This document shows positions 57,331 through 64,000 of a stretch of 64,000 nt of DNA, piece by piece. Numbering within the stretch: the first letter of the stretch is position 1; each line of letters starts with the position of its first letter. Below the pieces are notes generated by a model. It was given only the letters and a program-made list of their open reading frames with translations, did no database searches and was not told where the DNA came from. Origin of the DNA: Toxonevra muliebris (lineage: Eukaryota; Arthropoda; Insecta; Diptera; Pallopteridae); contig OY829330.1 in the NCBI GenBank assembly GCA_963691655.1, positions 4,822,800 through 4,886,799 on the forward strand. The letters are read 5' to 3'. The position numbers and the translations under genes are program-made.

Positions 57331-58055
57331 ACCTGCAGTTATCAAAATACAAATATATGCTACAAACTCTTCTATGGTGAGTAATTTCTATACTTTAGTT
57401 GAACCAGGGTTGATTGCATTCCATTTTTCTTAACATTGTTTTGCTTTACGGTTAGTTTCGCATATAAATGTAATATATCACACATTTCGTTGGAAAAAAT
57501 GCATTTAAAAGTTAGCAATAACGTAAAACATAGCTTCGAGGACAAAAAAATTATCTGATCCAAACAGTTCCATCGCGTGCTACCTCTTGGTAGTCATCAC
57601 TAGTAATAATAATTTTTTTAGCACTTATGTAAAAGAAACTAAATGCGATTTCAATAATTGTATCTTCATATATATACGCCTTCCACAAAATAAATTAGGA
57701 AAATTGGGATTTTACTGGAAAAAAATTTAAGTGAGCTATACATTTTTTGTTTCTGATTTAAATTTTACAGCGATGTTAGCAAATTTACTATTAGAACAGA
57801 ATCAAGGCGGAAGCCACATGACTACATCTGTCAAAACTTAAAACTAATGTATTCTAATGCAGAAGAACGAAGTGGCCGCCAGATTACGCCACTAGAACAC
57901 GACGATAATTGTAGCTACCCCTCATTCTATTTTGACTAGTGACAGAGTGAAATAAACCAATTATGTACCCTGCAATGTAAAACAAATGAACTGAATTGAC
58001 TTAAATAATTGTATTTTGATTGTCTCTGTTGTTTTCGAAGGTAAGTAATTAAAAG
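57331..58055. other. No gene recognised
   Basis: AT-rich; nothing supported. Confidence 0.3.
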
Positions 58056-58059
58056 ACGA

Positions 58060-58290
58060 CCTCGATAGTCTAGTGGATAGTGCACTAGACTTTCACCCAG
58101 AAGGTTGCGGGCTCGATTCCCTTCTTGGTCTGGTGGTTAATTCTCATAAACTTCTTATATTCACTATGAAGTGGATGAGAATTATAAGACTGTGTACAAG
58201 TACACTCCTTGGTTGGTAATGGCAAAACCAACGAGCTGATAAAAATTGCCACACAGCCGTTCGGAATCGGCGTTAAACTGTAGGTCCTAC
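58060..58290 (+). mobile_element. tRNA-derived SINE, same family as 20819-21130, 3' tail missing
   Basis: The head has A-box-like TAGTCTAGTGGATAGTGC, a CTTTCAC loop and B box GGCTCGATTCC. The body has GTGTACAAGTACACTCC, TTGGTTGGTAATGGCAAAAC and CCGTTCGGAATCGGCG. It stops at GTAGGTCC, where the LINE-like tail should start, and another tRNA-like unit follows. Confidence 0.85.
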
Positions 58291-58292
58291 CA

Positions 58293-58480
58293 TCGCCACT
58301 GTGGTGTAGGGGCAGAGTTCCAGACTATTGTTTCTGGAGACCCGAGTTCGATTCTCGGCTTGGGTATGTTTCTTATCTATCTTTCTTTCTATCTTCCTTT
58401 CTTTCTTTCTTGGGGCTTTGGTACAATAGATTTATAGGTCGCAGTGCCTGACTTTCGAGTCGTCCTTCCTTCAAATAATA
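58293..58480 (+). mobile_element. Second tRNA-like SINE unit fused downstream
   Basis: It has A-box-like TGGTGTAGGGG, an anticodon-like arm CCAGA/TCTGG and a perfect T-arm (CCGAG TTCGATT CTCGG, about 58340-58356). The 5' acceptor strand does not pair with the 3' CTTGGGT, so it is not a working tRNA gene. A TTTCTT-rich microsatellite (58372-58415) and an AATAATAATAACT tail follow. Confidence 0.6.
58372..58415. repeat. Pyrimidine microsatellite
   Basis: TATC, TTTC and TTCC tetranucleotide units in tandem, inside the SINE-like unit. Confidence 0.75.
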
Positions 58481-59024
58481 ATAACTAATTAAAATAAATA
58501 ATTTTTTAATAAGTAGGTAGGAACTATGAACAAAATATACTCAAAACAGCTGCCAAGTTAGTTTGTAGTTGCCGCGTTCATTGTAATCAAGTCGCTGACG
58601 GCACGACAACATTTGATGTGGACGCCATCGTGTCATCGGGCGCCAGTGTCGCTGCCGCGTTGATTCTGTTCTAACTGTTAGAATCGAATTTGAATTTCTC
58701 ATTTTATAATAAAACAGGAGATGACAAAAATTTTCTGTCAGTGTATATACAGTCGGCTAAGTACGTATGGCGCACACGTTGTTAACAAAAAAAATAGCCC
58801 CCGGTCCTTAAATTATGTTCCAATACCAAATTTTAGACTAAGAATTATAAAGCTCTTGAAAATTTCAATCCGTTAAAGTATTTGGAAGGTGGTAACTATT
58901 TTATTTGAAAACTGCATACATTCCCGAATGTGTCGCATTGACATAAATATTAAGAAACTCGTTTCCTCTTATGCGCTTTGTGAAAACGTCACGCGTAAGC
59001 CACCATTAGCGCAACAGGAAACGC
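58481..59024. other. No gene; one GC-richer patch
   Basis: The stretch at about 58565-58672 is GC-richer than its surroundings, but I recognise no motif. Confidence 0.3.
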
Positions 59025-59946
59025 CCAACTTGATCAAAAAGTTCTCGGAATTTATTCAGAAAATTAAAAATACAAGCGTATTCATCTAAATCTATATTAC
59101 CCCCTTCAAAGTAATCCCCATTGACTGCAACACACTTATGCCAGCGCTTGATCCAATCCTCGAAACATTTCTTATATTCGGTTTTCGGTATGTCCATCAG
59201 TGCTTCCTGCGATTTTTCCATTACTTCCTCTCGGCTGCTGAAACGCGGTCCCCCGTAATGGTTTTTTAACTCGATTGAACAGAAAGAAGACACATTGAGC
59301 CAAGTCAGGTGAATTCGGTGGCTGTTGGATGGTATTTGTTGCATTTTTCGTCAAAAAATTACGAATAATGATGGCACTGTGTGACTGTTGCGACGGTGCG
59401 TTATTATGGTGCAAAATCCACGAGTTTTCTGTTTACAATTCTGGTCTCTTTCGGCTAATTGCTTCACGCAAACGCCTCATAACGCCCAAATAATACTCTC
59501 TGTTGGTTAATTTGCTGTTATTGACCAAAATTTCTTTTACTTCATCAACTTTTCGTCAGTTTTCGATATCGATGGTCTGCCACTGCGTTCATCATCTTCG
59601 ATTGACTCACGACCACTTTTGAACCGGTCGTGCCATAAACGACCGTTTTCTTTAGAGAATCGTTGCCGAAACACTTTTCCAACATTTCCAACGTTCGCGC
59701 ACCATTAAATTTGTTTTTTACGCAAAATTTAATACAATACAATTTAATAAAATTGTAAAAAATCTCCAACACACTCAGAGATAGATGTACTCTTGGCTAC
59801 GAAACTTTTGCAAATGCCAAGCTTTGGCGCTAAAATTTAGAGGGAATATCAACAACAGATGTACCAACGTAACAAATAAAACAGAACTGAAATCGGAACG
59901 ATGGGAGCGCCACACGGTTATTCCGGGAACTTTTTGATCAAGGTGG
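59025..59946 (-). mobile_element. Internally deleted classical mariner, about 920 bp
   Basis: The ends CTTGATCAAAAAGTTCTCGG and, inverted, CTTGATCAAAAAGTTCCCGG form the terminal repeats. TA is visible at the right (59947-59948) but not convincingly at the left. The length is about 350 bp short of a typical mariner. Confidence 0.75.
59030..59772 (-). pseudogene. Mariner transposase pseudogene with lost catalytic residues
   Basis: The N-terminal part is NFIKLYCIKFCVKNKFNGAR, TLEMLEKCFGN (about 59772-59640). The middle is deleted. The C-terminal part gives LHHNNAPSQQSHSAIIIRNF, TIQQPPNSPDLAQCVFFLFN, SSREEVMEKSQEALMDIPKT and WIKRWHKCVAVNGDYFEG. In active mariners these positions read HHDNAPSH and PDLAPCDFFLF; here both Asp residues are changed (to Asn and Val). 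Frameshifts are also present. Confidence 0.8.
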
Positions 59947-60912
59947 TATGCTGGTCATTCTTTTATAACAATCATAGATGCATCTTTAAACCATAAAATT
60001 GCAGATCAGTTACGAAATAAGACGTCAGGACACGTAATTAAAATCATATCACAGACTTTCAATAAGGTTGGATATTCAACCACAATAAAATGTAATAACA
60101 GTCCGTTTGGATCTGCTGAATTTGATATACTCATAACATTCAAATACAATTTTGAAGCCCCCTGTACCCTCTGAGTAACTGGTTGGCTGAAAAGGGGGTA
60201 GCAATTGCAAAAAATGTTCTCAAAATATGTTATGAGGCAGGTGAAGTCGATCAGTTTCAAGACCGTATGTTGGAATATAACGTTACTCCTTTAGCAAGTA
60301 TGAGACTCGACTTGAAACTACCAGTTTCTTGCTGAGAAAATTGTTGACGAAAAAATAGAACATAAAAAAGAAAGTCAAAGTTGCTATTATAATCGAAACG
60401 CAAAATTACTTCCAGCGTTAAGAATAGGTGATTTCGTCTTAAAAAAAAAAAATAGAAAAGAGTGTAATTACTTGGGATTGCTGGGATTGTTAGTAACAGA
60501 TCATATACAATTAGAGATAATTTTTATTAAAGCAATCAATCGTAAATTTATAACCAGAACAAGTAACAATGAAATAAATGGCGGAGAATTGTTGTTGGAG
60601 GAAAACATTAAAAGTAGAGTCACAAATTCAAATGAAAACTTAAAACAAATCACCTGTATACCACCTCCTGTTCAACAACGTGCAGCCAATGAAAATGTTG
60701 CCCATGTGGATGAACCAGAAACGCTGAGAGAATGTGAGAACTCATCTTAAGTACCATTGGGTGGTGAAGTGATCGGTGAGAATGGTTCAGAAGTATCTAG
60801 AGGAAATCAGAAAGAAATAGGCTGTAATTCACCATCTGTACAAAGTTCAGAATTTTATGAAACGAGAAGTGGAAGGATTGCCCGACCACCAAAACGTTAT
60901 GACTCTTATTGA
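59947..60912 (+). pseudogene. Gypsy-type integrase C-terminal part
   Basis: The plus strand reads FIIIDASLNHKIADQLRN-like sequence, then IIKIISQTFNKVGYSTTIKC, NSPFGSAEFD, a break, GLAEKGVAIAKNVLKICYEA-like sequence in mixed frames, EVDQFQDRMLEYNVTPLASM, then HKKESQSCYYNRNAKLLPAL, RIGDFVLKK, and a tail ending SGRIARPPKRYDSY before TGA 60910-60912. The pattern is a Ty3/Gypsy integrase core, YNxTP motif and C-terminal domain. Stops and a frame break near 60168-60240 show decay. No LTR recognised. Confidence 0.7.
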
Positions 60913-61120
60913 GTTTAAAAAGCCTTTAGTTCTCACAGTCTTGGGTCCATCGTATCAAATATTATTTTTGTTTTGTTCGAGTTATTCTTATGCCTTATGA
61001 AATTATGTCTTTGAACAATATGAAATTTTTTCACATTAATTTTCATTTAGTTTAAGTTCTGTTTTTTATGAATGATTGAAATGAAATACAACACTGTGCA
61101 ATAATATATGGGGTCATATA

Positions 61121-62703
61121 CGGATCCAGCGTAGCGACTACGATAGCTGAAAAGTGCTTGACTTAACAATAAATCCCTTATATAAGATTGTGCCGAAAGT
61201 CTTGGCTGGGCGTTTGGTACAGCCCATTAAAGCTGGTATGTTTCAAATGCTCATGAATGGGCGATTTCTGTCTTTTTGGTACATAGCCGTACATTTCTTA
61301 ATGTTTATAAATGAGAATACATTTTAGGAAAAGATACAAGGAAAGTTTTTGTCATATCTTTTCATCTTATGGGTCTTTTTTGGGCAAAATAGTAAATTTT
61401 TTCAAAAAATTCCAACTGGCATTTTGGAATGGAAATCAGATGTCTATGTAAACAAACTGTTACTATCAGTCAAAATCCAAAAACGATAATAATAGAATTT
61501 GAAAAATAAAATGAACTATATTTCAATAAGCCAGTTATCCGAAATAAACCGTAGACTGAATCAAATGTTGGTGTGATATGCAGTAATCTAAATACAAAGT
61601 GAATATCATCCATAAACTTTTAAAACTGCTCCAACATAATAGCTGTGTTTCTTTTGTCGCGCATATAAAATAATATTCCCATAGACAAAAGAAACACGCA
61701 TCTCTGTTGGTTATACAAATTCCTTTATTAGCCTTCATTACTTTCATTTTTGTTTTTATAGGCGTACCACATTCCACATTCATAATAAGTTGTATTGTAC
61801 CATTTAGTATAAAAAAAATACATCGCTGATTGTGAAAATTAAAATATGTAGCTCGGCCATACTTTTTTTATCCCGGCTTAATTTCTTCGCAGGGACAGAT
61901 ATCCCCGCGTTTTAAGCGTATATAGCATTTTTTTCTAATACAAAAATTGTTTTAACCGGGTATGCGCGACAAAAGATACACAGCTATTATATGGATGTTT
62001 AATATCAGCCACCAATTTAAACCGAGAAAAACAACCACATGGAAATTCCACATCAAAATGATCGCCTCAACTTTATAATTCGTCATCGTTTTAGTATCTG
62101 ATGTGAAAGTGACTTCATTTTTAAATCGTCCAGGTGGATTTATTCACTCTCACACACTCTTACATATTGCAACAACATCCAAAGCTTAATGGCGGCTATG
62201 AATTTTGAATACTCCTTGCTGGTAGATATTTGATGGGTGCCTCTTGAAGAAATTATCGACGACGAGTTTTTGCCAGTGACATATTAATTGCAATCGCTAT
62301 AATGCACGAATGCATTTTTCCTTCTTTCCTGTTTTTGCATGAGAATTGAATAAAAAAAAGTACAAAATGTTAATGGCTTCTGTGAAATAACTTTTACTTA
62401 ATATTTGGTAATTTTAGTAAATTCGGTTTTCATTCACATCTCAAAAATGAATGGTTTTAAGGCTTTGTCATGTTCTGCGACCTTATGTTATATTCAAAAC
62501 TTTTTCCCCAAAAACGATGAAAAGATATGACAAAAACTTTTCTTACACCGTTTCCTATAATAGATTCTCAGACGTAAACATCAAGTAATGTACTGCTATG
62601 TTACAAAAAGAAGCCCAACCAAAACTTTTGGCACAATCTTATATAAAGTTTTTATTGTTAAGTCTAGTACTTTTCAACTATCATAGTCGTTACTCTTGAT
62701 CCG
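61121..62703. mobile_element. Foldback element with arms of about 230-270 bp
   Basis: The left arm (61121-61395) and right arm (62470-62703) are inverted copies. They share CGGATC, ACTTAACAATAAA, TATATAAGATTGTGCC, AAGTTTTTGTCATATCTTTT and neighbouring blocks. The interior contains a smaller inverted pair (61636-61668 and 61965-61998, CATAATAGCTGTGT and TCTTTTGTCGCGC). No gene inside. Confidence 0.75.
61636..61998. mobile_element. Smaller inverted-repeat element nested in the foldback element
   Basis: Arms of about 30 bp (ATAATAGCTGTGTTTCTTTT / ATAATAGCTGTGTATCTTTT inverted, then GTCGCGCATA) bound 363 bp. Confidence 0.6.
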
Positions 62704-62837
62704 AAATTGTGGTGCACAGTGTAATATATGATTTTTTAGGAGACTATTGAAATTAAATTTAAGTGTTAATTTTTCAGTCACGACTTCAGTTCATGTCTAG
62801 TTTTTTATTTAAGTAATATATAATAGGCTTATTGAAT

Positions 62838-63242
62838 GAACGTATGTAGTCAAAACAACAACAGTGTATATAGAGACGGAACGGATTGCCCTGATTCAGA
62901 AAAATGACACCTAGAATTATTTTTCAAAAACACACACACTCTCTCATGTACTAGACTTTCAATAACATATGTAGACTAGTTACAATGAGAAAAAAACAAC
63001 CACAAATAAGTATTTAGAACTGTAGTGGTAATTTCTTTCAGCATCTTTATTCAGTAAAGATATTTGAAATCAAAACCTTTTAATTCTGGGATACGATTTT
63101 AAATATTAGTATAGTATATAGGATGTTAAAAGGCTAAGAAATATCACTAAGATCAGTGATGAGGAATCCTGGCGGATTCCGAAACAGCCGTCTGATTAGC
63201 CCGTCTCTATACACACTATTGTTATTTTGACTACATACGTTG
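62838..63242. mobile_element. Inverted-arm unit carrying hammerhead copy 2
   Basis: The left arm (about 62838-62880, AACGTATGTAGTCAAAACAA...TATAGAGACGG) is the inverse of the right arm (63201-63242). The hammerhead-like sequence lies just inside the right arm. The rest is AT-rich. Confidence 0.6.
63151..63197 (+). ncRNA. Hammerhead ribozyme motif, copy 2 (degenerate)
   Basis: It has the same order as copy 1: stem I ATCA (63152-63155); core GTGATGA with G in place of the invariant C; a perfect 7-bp stem II GGAATCC/GGATTCC with loop TGGC (63163-63180); GAAA (63181-63184); CAGCCG in place of a palindromic stem III; TC; and TGAT pairing with ATCA. Upstream bases (ATATCACTAAGATCA) also resemble copy 1. 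The core change should abolish or strongly reduce cleavage. Confidence 0.6.
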
Positions 63243-64000
63243 ACCAAGCCTTACTATATATTACTCAAATATAATTTGTCCGTAAATATTTCGAAGAATA
63301 AATATTAGAGTCTGTTTATTATAAAATATAATAAATTAACAAATGAACATATATATAAATTATAAAAAGTAGACAAAAACGTATTTTTATAATATACTAT
63401 TAATTTATTATATTATTATATTTTCCATCTTAAATCGAGTGGGGCTGTTTTTAATTTTTAACATAGAATTAATTGTGAATTTTATTTAATAATCAAAAAT
63501 GCTGCATTGCGAGAAAAAAAGGAAAAGGTTTTTGAATTTGAGTTTTTTGTTAAAAACAAAACAATACTCAAAATGTTTTTATTGAAAACAACGGACACAT
63601 GAAAGAATTTCCGTAATAGGTTGATATCAAACAGATGAATTTATGAAAATTGACAAAGAGAAAAACAAGCCAGAAATTTACACCCCTGTATCTAGCCAAT
63701 CCGCTGATATTACTCAGCCTCCTTTCGCATGCAAAATGCACTTCGCTAGAACACAAGTATACAAAGTTTCAACAAAATCGAAATCGGACTGATTTTTTTT
63801 TCGGGTGGAGCATTTAAGCGTTTTGCCTCATAAGCAACCTGAGTGAAACCAGTTTCCACGTCAGCTCTTAACAAAGCTCGTTGGGATATGAAATCACCTC
63901 AACAAAATAAATGCAACTTTGTATTTAAATATTTTTGGATGCATATTCATGTACGTAGTTGATAAACATAGATTTTTCAAAAATTTATTTCTTAATTAAA
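63243..64000. other. No gene recognised
   Basis: Very AT-rich up to about 63550; short unsupported frames after. Confidence 0.35.

Noticed and set aside
58293..58365. Functional tRNA gene
   Set aside because: The T-arm and B box are good, but the 5' acceptor strand does not pair with the 3' acceptor strand and the anticodon loop is irregular. A SINE head fits better.
1..64000. CRISPR array, operon, prokaryotic promoter or phage features
   Set aside because: The content is eukaryotic (spliced exon, LINEs, SINEs, mariners). No spaced direct repeats of CRISPR type were seen.

Overview
This is eukaryotic intronic or intergenic DNA from a dipteran with a large, repeat-rich, AT-rich genome. A tephritid-type fruit fly is my best guess; the basis is the mix of mariner, hAT, piggyBac, BEL/Pao, Gypsy and LINE families together with a dipteran-like zinc-finger exon. 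I found one piece of probable host coding sequence: a 238-bp C2H2 zinc-finger exon at 31927-32164 (minus strand) with GT and AG splice sites. No further exon of that gene was recognised, so the window may lie wholly inside it, with about 32 kb of intron on each side. Everything else I can name is a mobile element or its remains. All boundaries were read by eye.

Layout. 441-5790: an old non-LTR retrotransposon (FP-like ORF1, then endonuclease) split by four later insertions: a hAT-like element (812-1324), a 5'-truncated LINE (1558-2251), a foldback element (2271-3748) and a second hAT-type element (4183-5326). 6544-7571 (minus): Gypsy protease and RT remains. 7732-8972: a decayed DD37E mariner. 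9700-10969: a mariner with an intact DD37D transposase. 10972-11896: a decayed unrecognised coding region. 12.2-23 kb: LINE tails, hAT-type non-autonomous elements, two tRNA-derived SINEs and a hAT transposase relic. 23.7-44 kb: non-autonomous DNA elements, several present twice, the zinc-finger exon, a piggyBac-type element with TTAA target sites and a piggyBac N-terminal relic.

44.5-49 kb: a terminal-inverted-repeat unit enclosing a spliced, frameshifted pseudogene of a family I recognise as multi-copy in animals (EQGERFHQD motif). 49-53.8 kb: palindromic elements, a miRNA-precursor-like hairpin, a canonical-looking hammerhead ribozyme (52317-52365) and another repeat-family pseudogene. 54.0-55.7 kb: BEL/Pao pol pseudogene. 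56.5-57.3 kb (minus): piggyBac transposase pseudogene. 58.06-58.48 kb: two tRNA-derived SINE units fused head to tail. 59.0-59.95 kb: a deleted mariner. 59.95-60.91 kb: Gypsy integrase. 61.1-62.7 kb: a foldback element. 62.8-63.25 kb: a degenerate second hammerhead between inverted arms.

Most notable points: (1) two related hammerhead motifs; (2) SINEs whose 3' tail matches that of the LINE at 1558-2251, as expected if the SINE uses the LINE machinery; (3) an apparently intact mariner; (4) an unassigned multi-copy gene family sitting inside terminal inverted repeats.
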